This document shows positions 1 through 8,831 of a DNA stretch of 33,978 nucleotides, piece by piece (within the stretch, counting starts at the first letter, position 1; each line of letters opens with the position of its first letter). The notes below the pieces were generated by a model. It saw nothing but the letters and a program-made list of their open reading frames with translations. It was not told where the DNA came from and did not search any database. Origin of the DNA: a virus; the IMG/VR virus record IMGVR_UViG_3300022602_000266, positions 1 through 33,978 of that record; one strand, written 5' to 3'. The position numbers were made by a program, and so were the translations under genes.

Positions 1-42
1 ATTGATTGGAACCATATTGAAGATAGATTGGGTCTAATGTAA
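1..42 (+). CDS. Fe/Mn superoxide dismutase, last 13 codons (remainder at 33384-33893)
   Basis: The first 42 bases read IDWNHIEDRLGLM followed by TAA, which is the C-terminus of the superoxide dismutase encoded at the right end of the window. It is a partial copy created by the 127-base overlap between the window ends, not a separate gene. The stop TAA at 40-42 shares its last base with the ATG of the next gene. Confidence 0.95.
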   Translation: MDWNHIEDRLGLM

Positions 43-127
43 TGGGGTTACACACCAACGACATTGCTAGACAAATGGAAACTGTTGCTGAGTCCCGACA
101 GCGCCTGGCCCAGGAGCAAACTGCTGA
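1..127. repeat. Terminal direct repeat, left copy
   Basis: Bases 1-127 are identical to 33852-33978. The repeat covers the end of the superoxide dismutase gene and the start of the next gene, and both reading frames continue correctly across the join. This indicates a circular or terminally redundant molecule of about 33,851 bp. A length of exactly 127 equals a common maximum assembler k-mer, so it is more likely an assembly overlap than a true phage terminal repeat. Confidence 0.95.
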
Positions 128-359
128 GGTCAAGATCATGCAAAAGGTCAATCGTGTCAATCGCGAGGCCTTTCTTGACAAGTATCCCGGACAAGTTGAA
201 CATTGTCTTCGTTTAACAATGGAACGCTTACAAGCTGGACTTGATAAACGACAAGGTTGTGATATTAGTAACACATCAACTTGGCTAATGTCTACTGTAG
301 AATTACAAGAATTGGCCAACACTGCATATTTGTTAAATGAAATTCGTAAAGGATTCTAA
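42..359 (+). CDS. Small helical protein upstream of terminase (hypothetical; weak terminase small subunit candidate)
   Basis: This is a 105-residue protein rich in Gln, Glu, Arg and Leu and probably mostly helical, with no signal peptide or membrane segment. Its start overlaps the superoxide dismutase stop as TAATG, and its own stop overlaps the terminase start the same way, so translation of the three genes is probably coupled. Lying just before the terminase large subunit is the usual place for a small terminase subunit, and about 100 residues is at the small end of that range. However, I see no clear helix-turn-helix, so that role is only positional. Another candidate for the small subunit lies at 28971-29375. 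Confidence 0.8.
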   Translation: MGLHTNDIARQMETVAESRQRLAQEQTAEVKIMQKVNRVNREAFLDKYPGQVEHCLRLTMERLQAGLDKRQGCDISNTSTWLMSTVELQELANTAYLLNEIRKGF

Positions 360-1990
360 TGTTAGATTCTGCATTGTTGATGCGTCGAGCAATAAGATAT
401 GTTTGTGATACACATGGCATAACCCCTGAACAATTAAAAAGCAACAATCAATTTCCTATTAATAAATTTCAAGAATATGTCTTCGAAGTACAAGAAGACA
501 TGCGTTTCAATCAATTAAAATACTTCAGACCTTTTGAACATCAGCGTAAGTTTTTTCGAACTGGTTCGGCCGAGCGTCGTGGTATATTAGCAGCCAATCG
601 AATTGGAAAGACAGTGTCTACCTGTTTCGAAACTGCTATGCATCTAACTGGACAATATCCCGAATGGTGGGAAGGAAAACGATTCAACAAACCAATTACA
701 GCAATGGTAGCTGGTGAGGGATGGAGTCAAGTGGCATTAGTATTACAAAATGAATTGCTGGGCACTAATGATGTCAAAATACGAGAAAATATTGGCACTG
801 GTGCCATACCTCGAGATTCTGTTGTGTTTGAAACTATGCGTGGTGATGGAGCCAATTGTATAGGTGTTGAAATACGACATCGATCAGGTAGCAACAGTTA
901 TTTGTTATTTGCCAATTATACCCAGGAAGTTAGGCAAATGCAGGGTTTTAAATTAAACCTTGCTGTATTCGATGAACAACCGCCCGATGATTTCTTCTCA
1001 GAAATTGTGACAAGAACAGCCACAACACAAGGGCAAGTACTTTGCTCGTTTACTCCGTTGAAAGGTCTAAATGGACTTGTATCAAAATTCTGGCATGCTG
1101 AAGAAGGGTACGAACACATCCGAGTATCATGGGACGATGTGCCCGAATACGATCCCTGGGGCGAACCATTTTTGCTTAATCATACAAGAAAACAACTTGA
1201 ACGCGATTACTTGCCACACGAGCGCGATGCTAGACGCAATGGTGTTCCTGTTATGGGTAAAGGTGCAGTGTTTCAAATTCGTAATTGGCCCACTTATAAA
1301 ACTGGTGATTATGATTTTAGAAATACCAGCGGCATACATCGTGTTATTGCTCTTGATTTGGGATTGATAAATGATAAGACTGTGATCAGTTTGATGTATT
1401 GGATGCCACACGAACAAGAAGCTTGGTTACATACACAAATCTGTGTAAAAGGCACAGAAGAAGCAAATCCATTAAATTATGTTAATCACCTTATGCGCCC
1501 TGAAGTTTTTGGTACTCCTATTGTGTTACCTGCTGATGCAGGCACTCAAGGCCGTTATACAATGAATAGTCAAAGTCTAAGAGAATTTTTTGAAGATTAT
1601 GAGTTAAATTTATGGCCCGATGCTATTTTAAATCCACCCGATGAACATGGTAAACAAACTAATCACAAAAGTTTTGGTATCAATGTAATGCGTCAAATGT
1701 TGGAAATAGGTACATTTCATGTCAATGAAAATTGTGTAGATTTTTTGCGAGAAGCACAAAACTACTATGTAGATGAAAAAGGCAGATTTTCCGATCCCGA
1801 TGACTGTATTGATAGTGCAAGATATGCATTGATTGCTTGTTTACAGGGCATTGCTGAACCCTATGATGGTCGAAGTCCACAACAAAGAATGGCAGCATTC
1901 AAGCATAACATGAATGTAGCACGAGGCCGTCAAGATAAACAAAAACCCATGTGGAAAAGAACTTGGAGTGCAGAAGGTGGAGTAATGTGA
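359..1990 (+). CDS. terL: Terminase large subunit
   Basis: This is the 543-residue DNA-packaging motor ATPase and headful or end-cutting nuclease, which acts at the portal of the procapsid. The Walker A motif GILAANRIGKT is at residues 75-85, Walker B LAVFDE at 201-206 with the acidic pair D205/E206, and a coupling motif SFTP at 230-233. The RNase H-like nuclease domain follows with the expected acidic residues: D333 in ALDLG, D393 in PADAG and the DPDD cluster at 479-482 before DSARYAL. The HLTGQYPEWW segment after Walker A is typical of terminases from short-tailed phages. Length and motif order are complete. The ATG overlaps the preceding stop. Confidence 0.96.
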   Translation: MLDSALLMRRAIRYVCDTHGITPEQLKSNNQFPINKFQEYVFEVQEDMRFNQLKYFRPFEHQRKFFRTGSAERRGILAANRIGKTVSTCFETAMHLTGQYPEWWEGKRFNKPITAMVAGEGWSQVALVLQNELLGTNDVKIRENIGTGAIPRDSVVFETMRGDGANCIGVEIRHRSGSNSYLLFANYTQEVRQMQGFKLNLAVFDEQPPDDFFSEIVTRTATTQGQVLCSFTPLKGLNGLVSKFWHAEEGYEHIRVSWDDVPEYDPWGEPFLLNHTRKQLERDYLPHERDARRNGVPVMGKGAVFQIRNWPTYKTGDYDFRNTSGIHRVIALDLGLINDKTVISLMYWMPHEQEAWLHTQICVKGTEEANPLNYVNHLMRPEVFGTPIVLPADAGTQGRYTMNSQSLREFFEDYELNLWPDAILNPPDEHGKQTNHKSFGINVMRQMLEIGTFHVNENCVDFLREAQNYYVDEKGRFSDPDDCIDSARYALIACLQGIAEPYDGRSPQQRMAAFKHNMNVARGRQDKQKPMWKRTWSAEGGVM

Positions 1991-1991
1991 C

Positions 1992-1999
1992 TATAAATA
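1992..1999 (+). promoter_or_regulatory. TATAAATA late-type promoter element before portal
   Basis: TATAAATA lies in the 34-base gap between terminase and portal, 25 nt before the portal ATG. The 13-mer TGACTATAAATAA at 1988-2000 occurs again exactly at 7444-7456 before another gene block. It matches the T4 late promoter core TATAAATA. Transcription starting about 7 nt downstream would leave a leader of about 18 nt that includes GGAAAA. Confidence 0.6.
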
Positions 2000-2024
2000 A
2001 CTAATAAACAACTGGAAAAATAAT

Positions 2025-4346
2025 ATGTTAGATTTGAAAAATGTTGTAATAAGCAATCTAAATGGGCATACAGGAATGATGGCCCGTTTTGTGAAGATGA
2101 AGAGCTTGTTAGACCAAAAGTGCGCAGCAAATTTGCGTTTGTTAGCAACAAAGAATAATATTAACCGCACAAGTGATTATCATTATCTAGTATTACCCGT
2201 AAATGAATCAACAGATCCAATGAATGGATTGGATTATATTCATCCAGTTGTAAAACCTGTTGTTGATTATGCTACAAGTGTTATAACAAAAGGAATGGCA
2301 CAAAACGGTGAAATTAATTTTGAATTTGTTGCTGATAATGAAGCCGATGAAGCGGCAGCACGACAAGCAACAGAAATGGTTCATAAATTATTGAACCAAA
2401 ACAATGATCCTCACTTTATCCTACAACACTGGGTAATGGATGCTTGTTTACATAAAAATGGAGAAATGATGGTTGCACCTATGCGCGAAAGTTTTGTGCG
2501 TTATGTAACTACATCAGGAACAGAAGATCAATTATTGGCATTTGAACAACAGGCCGCAGAAGCAGGATTGAAAGCCAAAAGATCTAGCAAGCGCAAACGC
2601 CATGTGGATATGCAAAAGGTTATGGCCGAGACTGCTGAATTTAGTCAAGGTGTACCCGAAGCACAACGCCAAGAAATTATACAAACACACATAGACAATT
2701 TTAAACATCTTGCTGATGCTGATCCTGAAGAAGATCCCGAAGCAATTAAATTAGGATTAAAACTTCCTGAAAGCATTGAATTGCGAGACATGCCGGGTCA
2801 TATTCGTGATAGTATTCGCCGCAATACAATTTATGATGCAGAATATAAATTAACTGGTTATAACATTAATGTTAAATTTAGACCAATTGCACAACATTAT
2901 TGGATGTGTGATCCAACAGTTATCAGTATTGAAGAACAACCATTTTGTGGCTTTTACAAGCCTATGTCAATTCAAGAAGCAACCGAATTATATCCCGATA
3001 TCGATTTAGAGGAGTTTAAAGTCTATGCCGAATATTCCAATGTGGGTTCATATCAAGCTGGATCACTCCTTAACAATTTGGCTATTCATGCTCGTGATAG
3101 TGTGCCTATTAACGGACTTCCTGCACAAGGTTATTCCGCACAGGAGCCTGAAGCAAGACAAGTTACTGTTCTTACTGTTTGGAATCGTTACGATATTGAT
3201 AATGATGGAGAGTTGGAACTTATTGAACTTATCTACAGTGGCCAATATGTTATTTCAGCTCGTGAAGTAGAATTTATACCAGTAGCAAATATGGTTCCAA
3301 AACCACTCGCACAAAATTTTTATGGTATGGCTATTGCCGAATCAGTAATCCCAATGCAAGAATACATGACTGGTGGATACAGAGCTGAATATCTATTGGG
3401 ATTGTTACAAGCAACTCCAAGATTAGGTGTTAAACCAGATCGTGTTGATTTTGAACAAATACAAGATGGCGAAGCAGCAATCTTTATTTTAGATAGTAAA
3501 TTTAATCCTGCAACCGATGTGTATGCAATGCCAGTACCAAATGGCAATCCACAATTCTTGGATAACACAATGAATCGTATGCAACAGGATCAAATGGCCA
3601 TGGTTGGTATGACAAGTCCACAAGATGTGTTTAATCCAGAGATTATGGATCCGGGCAATAGTGGTGCTAAATTAAATTTGGCATTAAGCCCCAATCAAAT
3701 TATTCAAGACAACACAGTTAAAAATTGTGCAGAAGGTTTAAAAGATGCTATTTGGTTGATATGGCGCACATTAATTGCACATGGTGATGATTATGGTGTT
3801 AAGAAACTAGCACAACAATTTCACCCTGAAGGCAAAGCAGAGTTTATGGATTACAAAGCATTTGATGACATGAACTTTAACGAGCGTAAAACTATTCACA
3901 TCGATCTTGCCCTAGGCATGAAGAGTGAAGAAAATAGTTTACAACGCAGTCAAATTATCAAACAAGCACAAAATGGACTGGCACAAGAAATTGCTATGTT
4001 AAGTCAAAGTGGTTCATTGACCAAGGCTGGGTTTAAGAAAATTCGTAAACCCTATGAAGATATGCTTTATACTTTAGGGGTAAAACAAGCCGACATTTAT
4101 TTGCCCACAGAAGAAGAAGTTATGGAAATGGTCAAACAAAGTAAACAACAACAAGCTCAGCAACAACAACAAGCTGCACAGTTGGCACAAGAAATGCATC
4201 AAGCTGATATGGCAAATAAACAAGCCAAGACTAGTCTTGATACAGTCCGTGCACAACAAATTCAAGCAGATGTTGCAGGCAATAGTGCCAAAATGCAACT
4301 TGATGGTGCTAGTTTAATTGGTGAACATAAAGCCAGAGCTTTTTAA
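2025..4346 (+). CDS. Portal protein
   Basis: This 773-residue protein is close in length to the P22-type portal (about 725). It forms the dodecameric channel through which the terminase packages DNA and to which the adaptor attaches. The N-terminal half carries portal-like segments (HPVVKPVVDYATSVITKG near residues 70-90), and the central section around residues 445-470 has the conserved helix GGYRAEYLLGLLQATPRLGV. The C-terminal 70 residues are Gln/Ala-rich and probably coiled coil, like the barrel extensions of P22-type portals. Its place between terminase and scaffold/capsid is the standard one. The ribosome-binding site is weak (GGAAAA), and a TATAAATA element lies 25 nt upstream. Confidence 0.92.
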   Translation: MLDLKNVVISNLNGHTGMMARFVKMKSLLDQKCAANLRLLATKNNINRTSDYHYLVLPVNESTDPMNGLDYIHPVVKPVVDYATSVITKGMAQNGEINFEFVADNEADEAAARQATEMVHKLLNQNNDPHFILQHWVMDACLHKNGEMMVAPMRESFVRYVTTSGTEDQLLAFEQQAAEAGLKAKRSSKRKRHVDMQKVMAETAEFSQGVPEAQRQEIIQTHIDNFKHLADADPEEDPEAIKLGLKLPESIELRDMPGHIRDSIRRNTIYDAEYKLTGYNINVKFRPIAQHYWMCDPTVISIEEQPFCGFYKPMSIQEATELYPDIDLEEFKVYAEYSNVGSYQAGSLLNNLAIHARDSVPINGLPAQGYSAQEPEARQVTVLTVWNRYDIDNDGELELIELIYSGQYVISAREVEFIPVANMVPKPLAQNFYGMAIAESVIPMQEYMTGGYRAEYLLGLLQATPRLGVKPDRVDFEQIQDGEAAIFILDSKFNPATDVYAMPVPNGNPQFLDNTMNRMQQDQMAMVGMTSPQDVFNPEIMDPGNSGAKLNLALSPNQIIQDNTVKNCAEGLKDAIWLIWRTLIAHGDDYGVKKLAQQFHPEGKAEFMDYKAFDDMNFNERKTIHIDLALGMKSEENSLQRSQIIKQAQNGLAQEIAMLSQSGSLTKAGFKKIRKPYEDMLYTLGVKQADIYLPTEEEVMEMVKQSKQQQAQQQQQAAQLAQEMHQADMANKQAKTSLDTVRAQQIQADVAGNSAKMQLDGASLIGEHKARAF

Positions 4347-4349
4347 AAA

Positions 4350-4356
4350 CTAAATA
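4350..4356 (+). promoter_or_regulatory. CTAAATA promoter-like element
   Basis: CTAAATA lies in the 31-base gap after portal, 21 nt before the ATG at 4378. Sequence and spacing fit the TAAATA family found before many blocks in this genome. No second promoter hexamer is evident. Confidence 0.45.
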
Positions 4357-4377
4357 ACACAGTTAATTGGAATTGAA

Positions 4378-4734
4378 ATGATAGAAGATGAGGTAATAGA
4401 TGCATTCAATAATCGACCCCGAGTTGATTTGAATAATATTAAAACAATGTCACCTGCACAGCAAGACAAAGTCAAAGTCTGGGGCAGTCAAGCTGAAAAT
4501 TTGTTGGCAAATAGAGAGTTTGCAATGTTTGTACATCAATTTAAATTTGAAATGACCGATGCGTTGATAGATATTAAAACGCATACCGAACAAGATAATA
4601 CAACACGCATAGCTGTAAGTAATCAGCTTGCGGGTATAGAGAGTTTTATTACAATGCTGAAGAGAGCAGTGTATTTTAAAAACCGGGTGGTAAGTTTACA
4701 GCAAGGAAAACTAGTTGAAAACCCCAACCCTTAA
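4378..4734 (+). CDS. Hypothetical protein between portal and scaffold
   Basis: This is a 118-residue protein of unknown function, predicted soluble and largely helical, without signal peptide or membrane segment. It sits between portal and scaffold, so a role in head assembly is plausible from position only. The ribosome-binding site is poor (TTGGAATTG). The next gene begins 14 bases after its stop. A CTAAATA element lies in the gap before it, which could give this gene and the scaffold their own late transcript. I do not recognise a family. Confidence 0.8.
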   Translation: MIEDEVIDAFNNRPRVDLNNIKTMSPAQQDKVKVWGSQAENLLANREFAMFVHQFKFEMTDALIDIKTHTEQDNTTRIAVSNQLAGIESFITMLKRAVYFKNRVVSLQQGKLVENPNP

Positions 4735-4748
4735 CTTAAGGAGATACT

Positions 4749-5945
4749 ATGGACGCCATAGTCGCTGATCGCCCTAATCTCACACCTGAGACGGTACCGA
4801 TCGAAAATGTCAGTGTAGGCTTGGATGCAATAGCTGCAAAGATGGCCGCAATGAAAGAACAAACATTGCGTAACCAAATGAAAGCTACCGAGAACGCTGA
4901 AGCAGGGTCAGAAAAGCCGGCAGGCCAAACTGCTCCTGTGGCACCAGAAGGAGTCAAAGTTGATGATAATAATGTTGTCGACAATGATACTGATGTTTTA
5001 GAGCCAGAAATCGAAGCAACTAATGCTAACGATAGTGAAGTTTACGATGAAGCACAAGCCCCTCAAGAGGTAAGCCCAGCAGATTCGAGTAGTGAAGATA
5101 TTATTGATTTCTTGGAGTTTGCAGAAACAAACCCCAACGCTAAATTTAAATTTATGCGTAATGGAAAAGAAATTGAAATTGACGCGAAGAAAGCCGCAGC
5201 TATTTTAGGCCAAGGAGCAGCGATAAGTGAAGATGCAAGACAATTAAAGATTGAAAAAGCTGAGTTCGAGGAATACTTACAAAATAAGCGAGCCGAATCA
5301 GAAGGTCTTTTATTGGCAATGGAATTTACAATTCAGCCTCAATTGCAAAAAGCATATGATGAAATTGTAAAAGTACAAGGTTACCAAACTACCTTTCAGC
5401 AACAGTTGGCAGCAACGAATGATCCCGGAGCACAAGCCCGCATTCGTGCTAACATGCAAAGGAATGAAGCTTACATTCAGCAACAAACTCAATTGATTAA
5501 TCAATTGAAGCCAAATGTAGAACAATTCTATAACATGCGTAGTCAACAAGTGCAACAAGTTCTTGAAAATAATCGCAAGAGTTTCAAGGACAAGGAGTTA
5601 AAGAACCAGTATGTTTACAATGAAGTTCGTGAAAAAGTAGCAAAAGGTTGGAGCGGAGCGGAAGGACAATTGGTCCCTGGTATTAAAAATATTGATCTTA
5701 TATCAAGTGATGAGCATTTAATGACTTTGTTACGCGATGGATTAAAATATCGAGATAGACCAGCAACCAAATCAGCAGGCAATAGCATTGCTGCGTTAAC
5801 AACCCGCAAAGCAGGTACAACCATTGCAAGTAGAGCCGGAAATCAAATGTCTGATCTTCAACAAGCAGCCAAGTCGGGCGATAAAAAAGCCCAAGATAAC
5901 TTATTAGTGGCCAAGCTACAAGCATTACGGTCACAAAGAAGATAA
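4749..5945 (+). CDS. Capsid scaffolding protein
   Basis: This 398-residue protein lies directly before the major capsid gene, with a strong ribosome-binding site (AAGGAG, 7 nt before ATG). The first 120 residues are acidic and low in complexity. The middle (about 150-300) is a long Gln/Glu/Lys-rich helical region likely to form coiled coil. The C-terminal 60 residues are basic and end in LRSQRR. Acidic N-terminus, helical rod and basic C-terminus are the usual layout of scaffolds of short-tailed phages, where the basic tail binds the coat protein. Scaffolds diverge quickly, so the call rests on layout and position rather than a motif. Confidence 0.8.
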   Translation: MDAIVADRPNLTPETVPIENVSVGLDAIAAKMAAMKEQTLRNQMKATENAEAGSEKPAGQTAPVAPEGVKVDDNNVVDNDTDVLEPEIEATNANDSEVYDEAQAPQEVSPADSSSEDIIDFLEFAETNPNAKFKFMRNGKEIEIDAKKAAAILGQGAAISEDARQLKIEKAEFEEYLQNKRAESEGLLLAMEFTIQPQLQKAYDEIVKVQGYQTTFQQQLAATNDPGAQARIRANMQRNEAYIQQQTQLINQLKPNVEQFYNMRSQQVQQVLENNRKSFKDKELKNQYVYNEVREKVAKGWSGAEGQLVPGIKNIDLISSDEHLMTLLRDGLKYRDRPATKSAGNSIAALTTRKAGTTIASRAGNQMSDLQQAAKSGDKKAQDNLLVAKLQALRSQRR

Positions 5946-5968
5946 AAGACATTATATAGGAGATTAAT

Positions 5969-7393
5969 ATGTCAACAGGTTATATTAGTACAGCGGCTAT
6001 TGGTAATGGAACAACAACACCTTACGCTTTAGATATCGTTGTAAAAGATTTAGATTTAGATGTTTCAAATCGTGTTAAAGATGACACACCAGTTTTAAAC
6101 ATGTGTATGGCCAAAAAGCGTAAAGTTGTTAGCACTTTACCTCTATGGACAAACGATGTATATCGTTTACCACAGATCCAAGCTAACCAAGAAGGCCAAG
6201 CAGTTAGTTCAGCATTAGTTGAGCAAAACCAGCGTGCCAACTTAGGTAACTACACACAAATTTTCAGTACAGTTGTTGGTTCAACAGGTACTGCTCGTGC
6301 TGTAGAACAATCAGGTGGAGATCCACAAGCATATCAAGAAGTCAAGCAATTGATCGAATTGATGTTTGATGTGGAAGCACAATTAGTGCGTAACGACCAA
6401 ATCGGTACAAAATACTCAGGACAAGCTGGTATTGCATACGGTTTTGGTACAGTTGCAAATGTGGCATACCAAAGTTCTTATAGCAATGTAAGTGCAAGTT
6501 TTGGTAATGTGGCATATGATGCATTAACACAAGCTGCATTGTTAAGCAGCGCAACTAGCGGTGCTATCGCTGGTAATGTTGCATACCAAGGTACAGTTAA
6601 TGGTACAGTATGGAGCGATCCACAAACTGGTCGTCGTATGGGTTCACTAGCTTCTTTTGCTGGTACACAATCTTGGAATCCAGCTGGAACTGCTTACACT
6701 TATTACAACAATGAGTCAAGCGATACAGTTTTATACGCAACAGGTTTTACAATTGGTGCACAAATTACTGGTTCAGCTAGTGCTGCTCCTGGTACAAGTG
6801 GTACTCTTGTAAACAACGGTGAAGGTCTAGGAAATAACTTCTATTCTTATACTGCACAATTGCAACAATTCAGCCCAAGTCTATACAAGCAATTGGTTAC
6901 AGTTGCTGAGCAAAGATTCAATGCCAAGATTCGTACAATCGTATGCCCAACAAGCCTACGCACACACTTATCTGACACATTCCCTGCATCAAGAAGCATC
7001 AACCGTGTGAACAGTGAGCGTGGTGACACAATCGCTACATACGAAGGCGACTTTAACTACACATACGAAATATTTGATTCATGGATCATGGACCAAGTTG
7101 GTATGAGCAATAGCATTTACTTCTTGAATGAAGAAGTGCTACAATGGGGTTCATTGCGTGATCTAGGACCAAACAACGAAGTATTCTCAAATGCTGATGC
7201 AAGTTTAGATCAGTTTATCTTAGAAGGTACTTTGATTGTTCGTAACCCAGCTGGTGTTGCTGTGTTGAATGATATTTCAGCAAGCGGTAACTATGTTGGT
7301 TTCAATGGTTCAGGCAATACATATTTGACAGGTTCTACAAGAGCTTCTGCAAATGTGGTACGCTTGAATGCATGGGATGCAATCAGCTTCTAA
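5969..7393 (+). CDS. Major capsid protein, SU10-like HK97 fold
   Basis: This 474-residue protein has a strong ribosome-binding site (AGGAG) and a terminator just after it, as expected for the most abundant virion protein. Residues 34-145 (TPVLNMCMAKKRKV, the PQIQANQEG segment, LIELMFDVEAQLVRND) and 221-230 (GRRMGSLASF) follow the pattern of the SU10 / phiEco32 major capsid family (HK97 fold). The C-terminal third (YEIFDSWIMD, FLNEEVLQWGSLRDLGP, LEGTLIVRNPAGVAVLND) also fits. Residues 150-218 look like an insertion, rich in Gly, Ala and Asn with repeated NVAY motifs. A 45-residue Gly/Asn/Ser-rich C-terminal tail follows the last conserved strand. Confidence 0.93.
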   Translation: MSTGYISTAAIGNGTTTPYALDIVVKDLDLDVSNRVKDDTPVLNMCMAKKRKVVSTLPLWTNDVYRLPQIQANQEGQAVSSALVEQNQRANLGNYTQIFSTVVGSTGTARAVEQSGGDPQAYQEVKQLIELMFDVEAQLVRNDQIGTKYSGQAGIAYGFGTVANVAYQSSYSNVSASFGNVAYDALTQAALLSSATSGAIAGNVAYQGTVNGTVWSDPQTGRRMGSLASFAGTQSWNPAGTAYTYYNNESSDTVLYATGFTIGAQITGSASAAPGTSGTLVNNGEGLGNNFYSYTAQLQQFSPSLYKQLVTVAEQRFNAKIRTIVCPTSLRTHLSDTFPASRSINRVNSERGDTIATYEGDFNYTYEIFDSWIMDQVGMSNSIYFLNEEVLQWGSLRDLGPNNEVFSNADASLDQFILEGTLIVRNPAGVAVLNDISASGNYVGFNGSGNTYLTGSTRASANVVRLNAWDAISF

Positions 7394-7417
7394 TCTTAAC
7401 GATTAGTTTGCAAATGG

Positions 7418-7439
7418 GAAAGGGCTTAGAGGCCCTTTC
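7418..7439 (+). terminator. Rho-independent terminator after the major capsid gene
   Basis: GAAAGGGC (7418-7425) pairs perfectly with GCCCTTTC (7432-7439) across a 6-base loop and is followed by TCTCTTTG. It lies 25 bases after the capsid stop. It would end the terminase-to-capsid transcript, and a TATAAATA element at 7448 can restart transcription for the tail block. Confidence 0.85.
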
Positions 7440-7447
7440 TCTTTGAC

Positions 7448-7455
7448 TATAAATA
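7448..7455 (+). promoter_or_regulatory. TATAAATA late-type promoter element before the tail block
   Basis: TATAAATA lies immediately after the capsid terminator and only 5 nt before the ATG at 7461. The surrounding 13-mer is identical to that before portal. With a T4-like start site 6-7 nt downstream, the transcript would begin at or next to the ATG, which has no ribosome-binding site. Confidence 0.65.
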
Positions 7456-7460
7456 AGTAT

Positions 7461-8066
7461 ATGAGCGAATTTGATAACTACCAAGACAAAAGTGAATTGT
7501 CTGGACCCGATCCAGAACACAATCCTGACCAGTATCGCCAAGATAAAGGTGGACTGGCAACAAAAGACAATGGAATTGCCGACAGACTATTGCAAAATGA
7601 CAAACTATTCAATGAATTGAAAAGTGGAACATGGAAACGCGAAGGCTGGAACAAGAGCAAAAACATAAAAACTACTACTGGCCGCGAAGATGGTAAATTT
7701 TTTATCAAACGCGAACAAATGAATGTAGCAGTTATTGCTGAACAATGTGCCGAATATCGTAAACGAGCCGAAGACGGTTATGTGGATCCATTAGCACCAG
7801 TAATGCCTGATGGTAAATTGGGTTATAAATGGATGGAATTGCCTGATGCAATTGCAATACAAATCGGTGAAGATTATTTTGGTGGCATGAGCTGGCATAC
7901 GATTAAACGAGATAAAACTCTTAAAGCACAATTTTATCGAGTTGTAGAACAAGAGTATCCGGCATTTATATGTTATCCTGGCGGTAAATTGCCAATACCA
8001 ATTCAAGTCCCTTATCCAGCAAAAGTAGGGCAAACAGCATTTTTTAAAGGGGCCAATTTTAGATGA
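7461..8066 (+). CDS. Hypothetical head/neck-region protein
   Basis: This is a protein of 201 residues from ATG 7461. A TTG at 7443 is in frame but would overlap the TATAAATA promoter element and the terminator tail, so I reject it. The first 90 residues are hydrophilic and probably disordered or helical. The rest contains aromatic-rich stretches such as YKWMELPDAIAIQIGEDYFGG and a proline-rich C-terminus (GGKLPIPIQVPYPAKVG). It lies between the capsid and adaptor genes and ends in an ATGA overlap with the adaptor, so it is probably a virion or head-completion protein. No family recognised. The start codon lacks a ribosome-binding site and may be read from a leaderless transcript. Confidence 0.8.
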   Translation: MSEFDNYQDKSELSGPDPEHNPDQYRQDKGGLATKDNGIADRLLQNDKLFNELKSGTWKREGWNKSKNIKTTTGREDGKFFIKREQMNVAVIAEQCAEYRKRAEDGYVDPLAPVMPDGKLGYKWMELPDAIAIQIGEDYFGGMSWHTIKRDKTLKAQFYRVVEQEYPAFICYPGGKLPIPIQVPYPAKVGQTAFFKGANFR

Positions 8067-8818
8067 GTGGAAATCTATTACCAGTACAATCCGGAGATGA
8101 TTTAGTTTCATTCGTACAACAATTTACCGGAAGTAATGATGCGAATGAAATTCAACAATGCGTATATCTAACTGAATTAATGATGCGTAACATTGAGTTA
8201 CCGGCATTGCGTACCAATCCATGGAGCACTATTGGATATGCAAATCAATATGGACAAGTTCCTATTCCTGCAGATATGAATAGACCTATTTTATTCTTTA
8301 ATCAAGGTCCCAATACAGTTGCTGCCAGTGGCGGACCAAATAGTGCCACAGTTGGTCCTTGGATTGTTTATGATCGTATTGGTGATCGAGATATTATTAC
8401 AGAAATTTTAGATCAATATCTATATCTTAATCCAGTTAATGTACCACAAGTTTATCGTGGTAAATTTAGTGAGGTAGGACAAAATTATGAGTTCGTCCCT
8501 CAAATTGGCGCCGGGACTGCAATTAATTTATATTACTATACAACATGGCCATTATTGTTTACCACAGACAATAGCGGTAATCAAGTTCAAACAAATGTTG
8601 TATTGAGTTCATTCCCTGAAGGTTATGTATATGGTACTTTACACAATTACTATTACAAGCGTAAAATGATGGAAGATGCTGACAAATGGTTAGCCAAGTT
8701 TAATCTTGCTTGGGATACTATTGAAGATCAGAATAATAAAGGCAAATGGAGTGGTGGACATAATAAACTAACAAGTGTATTTCAGCCACGCAGAGATCAA
8801 AGATTCTCATTGAGATAA
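8063..8818 (+). CDS. Head-tail adaptor protein
   Basis: This 251-residue protein lies directly after the capsid region and before the tail genes, and starts in an ATGA overlap. Its features fit the adaptor of SU10-like short-tailed phages, which links portal to nozzle. The N-terminal half is helical (YLTELMMRNIELPALRTNPW), the middle carries beta-rich stretches, and a C-terminal Tyr-rich helical segment (YGTLHNYYYKRKMMEDADKW, residues 197-216) is followed by an Arg-rich end (PRRDQRFSLR) that could contact portal. Assignment rests on position, length and these motifs. An alternative is another neck protein. Confidence 0.75.
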   Translation: MSGNLLPVQSGDDLVSFVQQFTGSNDANEIQQCVYLTELMMRNIELPALRTNPWSTIGYANQYGQVPIPADMNRPILFFNQGPNTVAASGGPNSATVGPWIVYDRIGDRDIITEILDQYLYLNPVNVPQVYRGKFSEVGQNYEFVPQIGAGTAINLYYYTTWPLLFTTDNSGNQVQTNVVLSSFPEGYVYGTLHNYYYKRKMMEDADKWLAKFNLAWDTIEDQNNKGKWSGGHNKLTSVFQPRRDQRFSLR

Positions 8819-8831
8819 AAGGACAATAACA

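Noticed and set aside
1-127. Prophage attachment sites (attL/attR)
   Set aside because: The repeats lie at the very ends, inside phage genes, with both frames restored on joining. No integrase is present. Circular closure explains them.
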